A DNA stretch of 64,000 nt from Alopecurus myosuroides (Eukaryota; Streptophyta; Magnoliopsida; Poales; Poaceae), in contig CM054058.1 in the NCBI GenBank assembly GCA_028641055.1, positions 503,572,680 to 503,636,679 on the forward strand, written 5' to 3'. The notes under the pieces are model-generated. The model saw only the letters and a list, made by a program, of their open reading frames with translations, ran no database searches and was not told where the DNA came from. Positions 53,345-64,000 of this stretch are shown in pieces (the first letter of the stretch is position 1; each line of letters opens with the position of its first letter). The translations under genes were made by a program, and so were the position numbers.

Positions 53345-56300
53345 CTATTCGGCATCCTGGGAGTGGTCCTCCGGGTCTTCGTCTTGGACTTGCTCCTTGG
53401 CTTTGCCAGCAGTTTTACCCGGACTCTTCACGTCAGGACGGACAGGAGGAGGAACGGCTGGTGTTGAGGTAGACGGCTTTACGCCTAGTTCGGTTTCCCT
53501 CTTCGCAGCCTCTTCTTTCCTCCTGGCCAGGTCAGTCGACCACTTTTCCAGCATATCAAAAGGAGGGGGTGCCTCCACCAGAATAACCTTGCCCTCAGAG
53601 TCATATGAGCTCATAATTGTGTTTAGATCCATTTTATCTGCCAAAGTTGTGGCCGAGTGACGTACCGAAGATTGTATAGCTTTGAAGTCCTGGGGTTTAA
53701 ACTTAGACCCGTCAGCCTTGAATTCTGGGAACCCGGATACTACCTTGGCCGGGTCAAGCTTAGGAAAATAAGCCTTCGCCAGCGTCAAAGCCCGGGTCAT
53801 CCCAATCCGGCAAGACGAACGCTTCAATATTTCAATCCATCCAGGCGCTGTGGAAAGGGCCTGCACGAGATTTTCTTCGCCCGGGTATACCTCCGAAGGC
53901 CACTTTATAGCATCCAGCAAAAGTTTCGTGCCGGCAAAAAATGTCCGGAGCACAGTCTTCAGAGTTTTGGCCTGAGTAACGGCGTTCTCCTCCGGAGCAG
54001 CAAGGTTAGCACCTGCAATCGAAACACACAAAAGCATATCAGTAATATTGGTTATTACAACGGCAAGATAGAGATACGCAAGTTAATTGCAAATAGCAAA
54101 CTTACTTAGCAAGATACGGTAAGTGTCCGTAATTTGAGTCGACAGGTTATTCAGCGAGGATTGGGCAGCATTGTATTTGTTCTTGTATTTGGAGACATCT
54201 TTTTTCAAAGTCTTTATCTCCGCTTCAAGGGTTTCCCTACGCTTTGTTTCCGCAAGCAAGAGCTGCTCAGTTTTAAGTAATGTTTCATCCGACTGAGTTA
54301 TCTCCGCCTGCAAAGAACGAGTGCAACTGTAAGCCGGATATCGCGAGAATATTTCCTTCTGAGAAAATAATTACAGAAAATTATTATGCGAAGTACCGAG
54401 AATAATTACAGAAAATTATGCTCGGAACTTGGGGACTGGATGTATAGTAAGAAGTGTCAAGTAAGATTACCTGATGTGCTGCAGCCATACGCTCTAGGAT
54501 ATTTCCTTCCGAAGCTTTCATGGCGAGAAGAGCGCTCATCAGCTGGTTAAAATCAGCGTTATCCGAGTTAGATGACTCGGGTACCTGGAAAGTGGGAAAA
54601 GGAGCTTTTCTTGTAACAGGAGGTGGCACCCGGGTCATCCGAATGTCGGAGTCTGGTCCCCCTCCCGCGCTCGAAGCTGCTCCCTTCTCCTTCTCGCCTG
54701 CGTGCGAAGCGATTGGATACCCGGTGTCATGCCTAGCTAGCTCCGGTGGCGACGCTTGCTCGTCGCCAGTTGTGGTGAAGGCATCATCAGCCGGCTCGTT
54801 CTCGACCCGGACCTTAGCCTCAGTGTCCTCCTGGTCGCTAATAACAACCGTGGCTCTGAAGAAGGTGCGAAGGCACAATTAATCTTTGGTTATGAAAAAG
54901 GCGATAAAAGCTCGGTATAATGTCAGGAAAAGGCGTTTACCCGGTGTTCACCGGGAAGTCCGAAGGAAAGCCGCTGCTAGATCCGGAAGATACTCAAAAA
55001 TGCCAAGCAAGGTTTGAGATTATGTTGCAAAGGAATGTCCGGAAAGAGTTTTTTACGATATAAATACCAGAGTGTCGAGCCGGGGGCGATGAAGTGCCCG
55101 GGTTAAGGGCCTCGTTGCCCGGATGGTTCCGGGTTACTCGGCGCCTAGTCGCGGGTGGCTCCTTCATTTATGATCAAAAGGGGTGAAGGTGGGGTTAGCC
55201 CCGAAATGACGTTATGGGAACAAAAATTAAAGTGCAAGGGAACGAAATAAAAACCTGGAGGGCGATCCTCTGGGATTTCCTTTTGGATCCAGCTTTGGTG
55301 GCCGGCTCCGGCTCGTCCTCCTCGCTGGCGGACTCTTCCCAGCCATCTGTCTCTTCTTCCTCGTCTTGGTCCTCTCGTTCTGAAAGGTATTGAAGATATA
55401 GCATAAGGAAAAAGAGGAGACAGGATATAATGTGTGCAAGGGGGTTAAGTATGCACCTTCGTCCGAATTAACGGCGTCATCTTCCTCCTCCGCGTCTCCA
55501 GAATTGGGAGGAGTGTCGATTGTCCAAAAGTCATTATCGGCCTGAGGTGAAAATGCCAGGGTAAGGGCCAATATTGAGTCAAGAGAAGCGGATAAAAGAT
55601 GGCTTGTTAGAATCCAAAATCAAAGGGTATAAAACTTACTGCGGGGGCCGGGTTCTCGAGGGTAAAAGGCTCTAATCCGGCTATGTTCCGGATTACCTCG
55701 AGCTTCTCTGTTAAGAAACCTTTAATCGTCTTGTTTGTATCGTTAGGAGCGAAGGTGCTGGTGGAGTATCGGATCGGGTCCGTGGTTTGACCCGAATATT
55801 CGCACATCAGTTTTTCACGAATAGAGTTGGGCTGGATGCGGAAGCTAACCCAGGTCTTCACCAAGTTTAGCCCGATGAGGCCTCGGGCTGATAAGATGGA
55901 GATCTTAGCCAACGAAGGCAAGATCGCCTCCCTGTCCGAGTCAGAGGCGAAGGCATTGAAAGACTCGGAAATGTCAAGCTGACCCTCCGAGTAACCCGGC
56001 AACTTCTTCTCGCCGGGTGGGGAGGTATCCTGGCAGTAGAAGTATGAGAGCTGCCAGTGCTTTACATGAGAATTGAGAGTGAGGGGAGGCATCAAGGAAT
56101 TCTTGCGGCGCTGGATAGAAACCCCGCCGCAAGTAAGAAGTGCGCCGTCACCGCTTTCGCGGCACGGCTTGCACTGAAAGAGTTCAACAAAGAGAGCCAG
56201 ACTTGGCGGAGTGCACAAGTAAGACTCGGAAAGAACGATAAAGTGGGTGATGTTCAGAACGGAGTTTGGGCCTATATCGAAAATACGGAGGTTGTAGTGA

Positions 56301-56569
56301 TCTAGGACGTCACGAAAGAAAGGGTGACCCGGAGGCCTGAAGCCCCGGGTCACGTGTTCGACGAAACATATTACCTCATCCGTTGCTGGAGAAGGCCGGG
56401 TTTCGTTGCTTGGTACTCTCCAGCGGATAGATTCCTGGGGAGGAAGGATTCCAAGCTCGACCAACTCCTCCAGTTTGGCCTTGGTAACGGAGGATCTCCC
56501 CCAATTGGCTGAAATGGAGTTAGTGGATTTAGCTTTAGCCGGCTGTTTCCCCTGCCTCTTGGGTGCCAT
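53345..56569 (-). CDS. E2 antisense gene: Transposase_28-like domain plus coiled coil, multi-exon
   Basis: Start ATG at 56569 (MAPKRQGKQPAKAKS). Exons by GT-AG signals and phase: 56569-55640, 55541-55457, 55379-55255, about 54857-54471, 54307-54106 and 54012-53345; the junction between the third and fourth is not resolved. Exon 1 holds a gypsy-type putative transposase domain (ATDEVICFVEHVTRGFRPP, GPNSVLNITHFIVLSES). The next exons are acidic (EREDQDEEEETDGWEE), one exon is a coiled coil (ETLEAEIKTLKKDVSKYKN), and the last has WPSEVYPGEENLVQ, SCRIGMTRALTLAKAYFP and a proline/lysine tail. The layout equals the E1 gene at 15927-21019, though the sequence is distant. A leader exon with its own TATA box lies upstream (57346-57076). 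No stop breaks the exons. The function is unknown. Confidence 0.6.
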
Positions 56570-57075
56570 GGGGTTGACCTGGTAAAACATCAAAGGAAAG
56601 GAGGTGAGAAGCGAAAACTCGGAAATTAATGAATAATCAGTTACCGGTAACTTAAACATGATCCGGGTATTGCCTTGCTGGATCAAGTACGATCTGTCCG
56701 GGTATCGCATGTCGTTACGGAAGCTGTGAAGTTTTTCCGTAAAGCAAGTGTCTGGGGAAGGTAGAAGGATACCCTTATGTCTATTATCAGCAAGTGAGCC
56801 GGAGAAGTGAGATTTTCCGGATGATAAGAACAAGGGCGGAAATTTTTGGTGGCCCGAGCCCAGATGGGAAATCCAATTTCTGTATTTAAGGCCAATCTAA
56901 TGATACTTAGTGGTAGGGGAGTAAGATAAGCTGCGCATCCTATCTATGGGAGTGGTTATGGTAAACACTAGTAAGTCAATTCGGCAGGGCCCGAGAAATT
57001 GCAGGCGACTCGATTCAGATCTGATCTAAGGAAAAGCTAAGAGATTGCAAGGTTAGGCTGGAGGATATCAAGAAC

Positions 57076-57346
57076 TTACCGGAGGAGGTTGAAGTAGGGA
57101 TTTGCGGAGACAGATGGCGCAAGATTGATGCCCTTTCGCGATTTCTGGCCGGCGAATCGGGGGCTTAGTGGTGGATTTGGGAGCTGGAGTGGGTTGCACG
57201 GTGGCGGAGCGCAAGCGACGGCGGATGGGCTTCGGCGATGTGCGTAGGGCTTCCGTGGTGGCACTCCGCGAACTCGAGCTTGAGGAGAAGAGGAGTGGGG
57301 GAAATGAGCCGTTAGGGTTGAGTTTGCTCCTTAGGGTCTATTTATA
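57076..57346 (-). promoter_or_regulatory. Promoter and leader exon of the E2 antisense gene
   Basis: On the minus strand TATAAATA (57346-57339) is followed by a CT-rich leader, an open stretch starting MPPRKPYAHRRS at 57264, and a GGTAAGTTC donor at about 57080. The acceptor TTTTACCAG lies just before the ATG at 56569. Spliced reading from 57264 would go out of frame, so this exon is more likely 5' UTR. Confidence 0.45.
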
Positions 57347-57725
57347 ATAGCCCGGGTGGAAAAGCCTAACCTAACGGGCGAAACCCGGGAGGTGCGGAGT
57401 AATAGTTGGTTATTTTGAAATTTGAAAGACGCGCCTTATGCGTAGATCGATATAATCCAGGGAGAAAGGAAGGGGAAATCTCCTTCCTGGTATCAGCGAT
57501 AATTATCAAGAAAGATGTGAAATTATGGAGTTTCCTATTAAGACTCAAATCTGGAAGATTAAGGGAGAACCTTTAAGGGAGAGCCGGGTCATTACCTGAC
57601 CCCCTTGGTACCAATCTCAGCCATTTCGTCAACGTATTGTGTCTTGACCTTCATGTGTTAGTGTCTAACATTGCTGCAGGGAATAGCTAGCGCTTCGAAG
57701 AGTAAATCTTGGAAGCCCCAGCTAT

Positions 57726-57737
57726 TCTGGGGACTAC
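57726..57737 (+). other. E2 polypurine tract
   Basis: TCTGGGGACTAC directly before the 3' LTR; the core GGGGACT matches the E1 tract. Confidence 0.6.
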
Positions 57738-58193
57738 TGATGAGGGGATAGTAACCCGGTATACCAATTCAAAGGTGTGATTCGGCCCAAAACGGCGGCT
57801 GGACCGGATCCGGCTAAGGATAAAGAAACTTCTGGAAGGCCCAAAGCTTGTAATGTTTGTAACCCGGATTGTGGGTTACGGCAAGGAAAGTTAGAGTTTG
57901 TATGTAGAGTTCGAGTAGGGCTCAGGATGCGCCTTGTAGGGCAAGCCAAGGAGGGTATGGGTGCTATATAAACCGACCCCTGGGCTCAGCCTGAGAGAGA
58001 TTCAAGTCATAGTTGTAACACCGGTTATCGAGTATCCAGCATAATTCATATTGAGATCCGGCGAGTTGTTTTCCGGTTCTTAGATTGCTTTCCGCCATGT
58101 CTTCCTTCGAGCTAAACCTCTCCCAAATACCTGTGTCGACTTGCCCCAGGATCAGTTACCCCAGGTAACATCTGCCGTGATTATCCCACGACG
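57738..58193 (+). repeat. E2 3' LTR
   Basis: 456 bp. Compared with the 5' LTR it has one C deleted (CTAAACCTCTCC), one C for T (ATACCTGTG), and G instead of A at the very end. Confidence 0.92.
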
Positions 58194-58573
58194 CCCAAGT
58201 TTGTAGGCCCAGCAACCCGGATTGTGGGTTATTGTAAAGGAAAGCTAGGGTTTGTGCGCCGTGTCCGGGTAGGATCCAGGGTGCGCCTTGGGGGATAAGC
58301 CAGGGGGTACGGGTGCTTTATAAACCGACTCCCAGGTCTAGTTTTAGACACAGATCTAAGAACCCTAGTTACAGCGCTTGATATCGAGCATCTAGTGTAA
58401 TCCCAAAGTTGAGTTGTTATATAAAGATCGGAGACTCGGCGACTTCGATTGCCGGCTACCAGATCGAATTGCACCATGTTTTCCTCTGAGCTAAACCCTC
58501 TCCCAAATACCTGTGTCGTCTTGCCCCAAGATCAGTTACCCCCGGTAACATCTGCCGTGATTATCCCATGACA
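58194..58573 (+). repeat. E3 5' LTR, right piece
   Basis: Starts with the duplicated CCCAA and continues AGTTTGTAGGCCC...AACCCGGATTGTGGGTTA, homologous to the E2 LTR from its GGCCCAAAGCTTG onward. TTTATAAACCGACTCCC near 58316 is the promoter motif. The LTR-coded gag start (MFSSELNPLPNTCVVLPQDQ) is followed in frame by TGA at the last bases of the LTR (CCATGACA), which disables it. Confidence 0.85.
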
Positions 58574-58574
58574 G

Positions 58575-61500
58575 TTGGCGCCCACCGTGGGGCCTGCGTC
58601 CAAAGGTGTTTACATCACAGGAGAAGCTCGGAAGGGCATGGAGAATCTTGTCATCAGCGAAATCTACATCGACCACGAAGGAGAAAAGATGGTGGACGAT
58701 TCCGGTTGGGGGCCGGAGTCGGATCACCTCGAATCCGGATCCGTCGTGACAATCGGCCGGATCAGCGTCTTCATTGGTATGGTATGTGCTTCCAATTCGA
58801 TCCCTGACAACGTTGGATCTGATTCTATGCCAGGAAAAGCCACGTCTATCCGATCAGATGATGAAGAATCGATTGGAACGACACATCCGGCAGAAGAACC
58901 CATCGCGGAGTGGGAACAGCCGGAGGAGCCGGCATGGACCCCACGCGACCGGGCCGAAAGAGAAGATGATACCGGGTCTATCCTGGATCTACTGGAAAAC
59001 CGGTATGAGGAGGAGAACGGTGAGGAAGAACAGCATGAATTTACACCGGATATCGTACGCCGAGTTGCAGTCTATGCGGCCCCCGCGGCCAATCTCAACC
59101 AAGGAAACGCAACCGCGGCATCAGTCGGGGCGGCTCAGGCAGTGGCCCAGCAACAGGGCGCGGCTAACGGAGACCCGGTCTTGGCCCGGGTTGATGGAGA
59201 GTCGGCATCAGTAACCAGCAGAGCAGCGGATGAAGAGTTGCATGCAAATACGTTCGGATTCTTAGAAAACCGGACACCAGGGGCGGGTCCTTCGAACCCG
59301 CGCCACCCGGCCTTATTCGATAATAATCTGATTCTAGACCCCACGGTTCTCGCAACGGTTATCACTCCGGAAACTCAGCGGAACGCGTCAGGGATCTGGA
59401 TGTGGCTCGTCGTGCGCTGGAACAGCAAAGAAGGCAGGTAGAGGCAGAAAGGCAAGGGATGGCCACGCGGCAGCGTGAGCTAGATGCGTTGGAAACTCGG
59501 CTCCGAGAGGAAACGTCTAGAATACATCAAAGGCACCACACCAGGTTACCAGCAATGGGCGGGGTTATTAATCCGGCTAATTTATTTGTTACACCTCAGG
59601 ATCAGCCGATACCAGTGGTGAACCAGGGAACCGCACCCCAACAGGTGACAGCAGCGACACATCCGGCGAATGAGCGGACCGGGTTACCCCCACCACAAAC
59701 TAGAGTCACAACCGGCAACGATCTACCACCACCGCCACCATCACGATTCCGCACACCAGCCGGCCACTACAATAACCCCATGGACAATGTATATGCAGCG
59801 ACACTCGCGTTGAATCAAATCCCTGTGGGAGAGTCGCCCAATGCAGAGAAGACTCGGCAAGCCATCGATCTGTTGCACACTGCGGTGGCACAGCAAGCCA
59901 ATTATCCGGATCACAGAAGCGGTATGCACGGGACGCCATACGTCAGTCAACAACAAGGGAATATCCAAACAAGTTCTGCGCGGCGGAGGGAAGAGCAGCA
60001 GCAAATGCCGCCTCCTCCCCGCGCTTAGGCAGCATCAGCAGCACAGGCCGTCGTGGACAGTTCTAGGGCTCGGAGGGCCGCGGCCGGGTCTGCAGCGCAT
60101 GGACTTCCCGCAGCATCGCACCCAGCCGCGCCCCCCGCGGTATCACACGTTTCTAGAGCAAGGCCAGCCTCAACCGTTCTTGCGGGGCCTAAGTGTCTCT
60201 CGGACAGTATCAGAGCTGAACCTTACCCGGAAAAATTCAAAGAGCCAGGGAAAGTAGTGAATTATGAGCCAACTATGGATCCCGAAACATGGCTAAGCAG
60301 TTACGAGATGGCAATGTCAATTCGCAACGCGTCCGAGAACCTCCAAGCCAAGTTCATGTACCTGATGATGTCAGAAGGAGCAACAAAGTTGTGGTTCACC
60401 AATTTGCCGGAAGGATCGATCAAGTCCTGGGAGGAATTGAAGACCGCGTTTGTCAAGCACTTTCATGGGACCTGCAGGAAATTATTCACTATTGATGATC
60501 TAGAGCGATGCGTCCAGAAGAAGGGAGAATCGGCGCGTAGTTGGGTGCGCCGGGTTATGGAGATACTTCACTCATCCACGGATATCCAGCCCAAGGATGC
60601 ACTACAGGCCATGGCAAAAACATGCAAGTATATACCTTTAGTGCAAAAGTTAACTCGCATGAAGTCCAGTCGAAATGCGTCAGAAGTTACAATGGGAGAA
60701 TTGATGGATGCGTGCAACAAACACGCTGCGACAGATACTACAGAAGAGGAAGCTGATGACAAGAAGGTAAAAGCAAACACAAGCAATAACGGAAGAACCG
60801 GCAATGGATCAGCATCAGGTAATAACGGAAATAGCCAGAACAAGCGCCCGTTTGAAGGAGCCTCCGAGTTTGTCGCCAACACAGAAGCCGGGTCTTCGAG
60901 GCCCAGAGCAGAAGGAAATTTCAACGGAGGTAACCACAATGGAGGAAACTATCAAGGTCCGCCAAGGCCGGGTAACAATTGGGACATATTCAGGATGGCA
61001 TGCCCGAAGCACAGCAGGAATGGCAGGCCAGCTAACCACTCCCTAGAACAGTGCGCCGATTTACAAAGATGGAAAAATGAGGAAGTGCACAGAGCTATGC
61101 GAGGTGCAGGACGGGGAGGAGGACCGGGTCCAGGGGCAAACCCGGGCAACGGCCCACCCCCAGCTGGTAACCCGGCGGCTGGAAATCAAGGTAATAACCA
61201 AGGGGGGGGGGCAGGAGGTTTCCAGGCTAACCCCAAACAATTGGGTCAATATCATGTGCATACAACAGGAGGCTCTAACAAGGACAAAAAGATACTGAAG
61301 CAAGCGGTCAACTCAGTTTCGTTAGCTGTCCCGAGGTACTTGAGATGGTCAGAACAGGAGGTAACATGGAGCAGAAGGGATCACCCAGAAAGAGTGGAGC
61401 ACCCAGGAGTCTTGGCACTAGTAGTCGCACCGCAAGTCAATGGGTACGAACTGAAAAAGGTTTTAATGGATGGTGGAAGAAGCATCAATATACTGTATTG

Positions 61501-62089
61501 GGAAACCTTCCTACGCATGGGTCTCAAGGAATCTCAGCTGCAAAAAAGCTCAACAGTTTTTCATGGGATAGTGCCGGGTCATTCAGCATGCCCCGAGGGA
61601 AAAATCGCATTGGAGGTAGCCTTTGGAGAGTCAAAGGATAACTATCGAATTGAGTGGCTTACCTTTGAGGTAGTCAAATTGCGCAGCCCTTATCACGCGT
61701 TATTTGGAAGGCTGGCTTACGCCAAATTCATGGCTAGGCCGTGTTACGTATATCTACAGCTAAAAATCCCGGGTCCCAAGAAGACCATTACCATACATGG
61801 AAATCGAGACATAGCAGCTGAATGCGACGAAGGAGATGCAGCAATGGCCGAGCAGGCCTGTAGAAAAGAAGAACTCAAGCAGTACCGGTCTCAAGCAGAC
61901 CCGGAGGGTAGAGCCACATCAAAAAGGCCGAGTACTGAAGGCGAACGAGCAAAATCCAAGGTAACACAAGATGCTAAAATGGTGGCTTTTGTCAAGGATG
62001 ACCCCTCCAAACAATCCGCCACAGAAGAAGAAGTAGTATCCACGTGGCATCAGTATTTCCGTATCATTAAGAATGTTGAGTATATATAG
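58575..62089 (+). pseudogene. E3 gag-protease, frameshifted and with an amber stop
   Basis: Homologous to the E2 gag along its length. Defects: TGA at the LTR end before the PBS; a 1-nt deletion near 59373 (GAAACTCAGCGG where E2 has the equivalent of ENAAER) that moves the frame; and CAG changed to TAG at 60026-60028 (E2 reads CGCGCTCAGGCA). After the stop, the frame 60053-62089 has the gag capsid region, the zinc-like CPKHSRNGRPANHSLEQC and a protease with DGGRSIN, where E2 has DGGSSIN. Unlike E2 it has no RT remnant and ends KNVEYI. The protease change of S to R next to the catalytic loop also suggests loss of function. Confidence 0.82.
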
Positions 62090-62925
62090 GTCTCGGGGGC
62101 TGGCGGCTCAAGTAGCCCAGCTAGCAACCCAAAAGACCCGGCCTTGATGCCTATAAGTTATAAGGGCCGATTATTCGCAAACGAGTACGGCTGCAATCTT
62201 ATAACTGGACAAAGGAGCCAAATTTTCTTGACTTTTCTTACTTAAGCTCGATGTGACTCGCACTAAAGTGGCATGATTCGTTCGCTTACGATTACAATCA
62301 GCCATCAAGCCCAATGGGACTTGCCTGAAACTGTTCTCGTATGGATGTAACAACATGGTATCCACGCGAAAGCCGGCTTACAGTACAAGATAGTCAAAAG
62401 GGTCATCTAAACCACAAGTTTATGCAGAGTACAAGGCTAATAGCCGGAAACTCAACAACTATCAAGCATAACTTCAGTATTTACACGGAATGGCTTTAGG
62501 CTTGCGACTCGGTAAAAAATAATTTGTTCTCTGAGAAAGGCCACACCCCCATGACTCGGACTTTGGGTCCTGGGGACTGGGGACTTCGAAACAGAAACAA
62601 ACTACTTGGCTATCGCAGTTCGAAAAACCTCACCATCCGAGTCTTGGGGACTTAAAGAAAAAGTCCATGTATCAAAGCCCCTGGTATTCGGAAAACCGAG
62701 TCTTACGAAGGGAGCCAAAATAGAGAGTCGGGTATCGAGAAAAAGTTCAAAGAATAGACAAGCAATACGGTAATCAAAAGGCCAGGAAAGCCGCAAAGTA
62801 TATCACGGACTAAAAGTACGTTACAAGGTACGGCGTCCGTATCAGGGGTGCACAGGCGCACCATCAAAAGCATAATTGGGTGAATACAAAGCATTACGTA
62901 AACAAGGTATTATGATAGTACGGCC
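62090..62925 (+). other. E3 spacer between gag and the antisense gene
   Basis: Non-coding, collinear with the E2 spacer 52510-53344, including CTGGGGACTGGGGACT repeats near 62570. Confidence 0.6.
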
Positions 62926-63888
62926 CTATTCGGCCTCCTGAGTACGGCCTTCCGGGTCTGAGTCCTGAGTTTGCTGCTTAGCCTTCCCGGCACCCTTACC
63001 CGGACTCATTGCATCAGGGCGGACTGGTGGAGGGACGGCTGGTGTAGAGGCAGACGGGCCTGATCCTAACTCGGCCTCTCTCTTCGCAGTCGCCTCCCTC
63101 TTCCTGGCCGAGCTAGAAACCCACTTCTCCAAGATATCAAAAGGCGGGGGCGCTTCCTCCGTAATAACTTTGCCATCAGCGTCGTATGCACTCATAATCG
63201 TATTTAGATCCAAGCTATCGGCCAAAGTGGTAGCTGAGGGGCGCACTGCGGCTTGTATGGCTTTGAAATCCTTGGGTGTAAATTTGGAACCGTCAGCCTT
63301 GAATTCGGGAAACCCGGATGTTACCTTTGCCGGGTCAAGCTTTGGAAAGAAAGCCTTGGCCAGAGTGAAAGCCCGGGTCATTCCAATCCGGCATGATGAG
63401 CGTTTCCAGATTTCAATCCAGCCAGGCACAGTGGAGCAGGCTTGAACGAGATTCTCTTCACCCGGATATACTTCCGTAGGCCACTTCACAGCATCCAATA
63501 TAAATTTTGTGCCGGCAAAGAAAGTCCGGAGCACAGTCTTGAGGGTTCTAGCCTTGGCAATGGCATTTTCCTCTGGGGCCGCAAGGTTGGCACCTGCAGT
63601 CGTAACAGAAGAAAGAGCGTATCAGTAATCCCGAGTCTGTTATAATAAAGCAAAGACATGAAGCCAATCGACAGCAAAAAACTTACTGAGCAAGATCTGA
63701 TAAGTATCGGAGACCTGGTCCGATAGTTTCTTCAGTGCGGTCTGAGCGGCATTGCACTTCTTCTTGTATTTGGAAACATCCTTCTTCAAGGTTTTCATGT
63801 CATCCTCAAGGATTTCCCTTCGTTTTATCTCGGCAAGAAGAAGTTGTTCGATCTTCAGTAAAGTTTCATCAGACCGGGTTATCTGTGC
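62926..63888 (-). CDS. E3 antisense gene, last two exons (5' part outside the window)
   Basis: Exon 63888-63687 is a coiled coil (EDDMKTLKKDVSKYKKK) between a TTACAG acceptor and a CA|GTAAGT donor. The last exon 63593-62926 follows ACTGCAG and carries WPTEVYPGEENLVQ, SCRIGMTRAFTLAKAFFP and a P/K-rich tail ending RTQEAE and a stop. Exon borders, phases and sequence match E2 54307-54106 and 54012-53345. Unlike the gag frame of E3, these exons are unbroken. Confidence 0.65.
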
Positions 63889-64000
63889 CTGTAAGTAGCA
63901 AGGAATGCAAGTATTAGTTGGATTGTATGGAAAGCTGAATATGGCGTAAAGTACCAAGCATCACTTTTGCAAGTCATACTTGGAACTTGGGGACTAGGTA

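Larger units (their letters stand above)
48313..58193 (+). mobile_element. E2: young pol-less Tat-like element (gag-protease plus antisense gene), inserted in the E3 LTR
   Basis: LTRs at 48313-48769 and 57738-58193 differ at about three positions in 457. CCCAA flanks both sides (48308-48312, 58194-58198). PBS GTTGGCGCCCACCGTGGGG follows the 5' LTR and TCTGGGGACTAC precedes the 3' LTR. The interior encodes an intact gag-protease frame on the plus strand and a multi-exon antisense gene on the minus strand. The enzyme-coding pol is absent apart from a short RT remnant. Such gag-only elements are known as TR-GAG type; movement would require enzymes in trans. Confidence 0.88.
48208..64000 (+). mobile_element. 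E3: pol-less Tat-like element, 5' LTR split by E2, 3' end outside the window
   Basis: The 5' LTR starts TGACGGGGGGATGATAACCCGG at 48208, runs to 48312, and resumes at 58194/58199 after E2. It ends ATCCCATGACA at 58573, followed by the PBS. The interior has a broken gag-protease (58575-62089), a non-coding spacer, and the 3' exons of the antisense gene (63888-62926). There is no RT, RNase H or integrase. The preceding GTTGG (48203-48207) should recur after its 3' LTR beyond the window. Confidence 0.8.

Overview
This is a transposon-dense plant nuclear window, most likely from a large-genome Pooideae grass (Triticeae or a near relative). The reasons are a copia LTR that reads like the Angela/BARE family, Stowaway and Tourist MITEs with grass-type ends, very long Del/Tekay-type LTRs, and several levels of nesting. 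No prokaryotic or organellar signature is seen. The species call is inference.

Left part (1-14.4 kb). This is the only stretch with host-gene character. The 3' end of a secreted proline-rich, probably GPI-anchored protein lies at 2-277, and a frameshifted paralogue at about 2172-2704. Around them are old duplicated non-coding units (3117-4345, 5690-6660, 9345-9868, with a possible continuation at 44715-45255). DNA transposons here are a CACTA-type end, a PIF/Harbinger (Tourist-like) MITE with TAA target duplications, and a hAT element with a perfect 16-bp TIR and 8-bp TSD that carries a Stowaway inside its transposase remnant. A LINE-like GC-rich block and a 5'-truncated copia element follow.

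Middle part (14.4-44.4 kb). One Ty3/gypsy element of the Tat type (two RNase H domains), here called E1, lies in minus orientation with LTRs at 14416-15269 and 43467-44353. Its gag and pol (43495 to 36463, minus) carry several stops and frameshifts. Between pol and the 3' LTR it carries a multi-exon gene on the opposite strand (15927-21019, plus) with a 'putative gypsy type transposon' N-terminal domain and a coiled coil. Inside E1 sits E4 (21187-35983, plus), a young Del/Tekay-like element with 4.4-kb LTRs, an intact 1463-residue gag-pol frame, an extra upstream ORF and an exact CCCGA TSD. The E4 LTR appears to contain a split acidic micro-gene.

Right part (44.4-64 kb). A CACTA 5' end (45267) is cut by the LTR of another Del-like element, E5 (from about 45354). 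That LTR is cut at 48208 by E3, a Tat-like element running off the right edge. The 5' LTR of E3 is in turn cut by E2 (48313-58193), a young sister element. E2 and E3 have LTRs, PBS, gag-protease and the antisense multi-exon gene, but no reverse transcriptase, RNase H or integrase. E2 keeps an intact gag-protease frame ending in a short RT remnant. The LTR ends and PBS of E1 match those of E2/E3, so an E1-like autonomous element could have moved them in trans.

The most interesting signals are the pol-less elements that keep both gag and the antisense gene, the antisense gene's own TATA box and introns in three elements, gag frames that begin inside the LTR and read through the PBS, and the split acidic micro-gene with a GC-AG intron in the E4 LTR.
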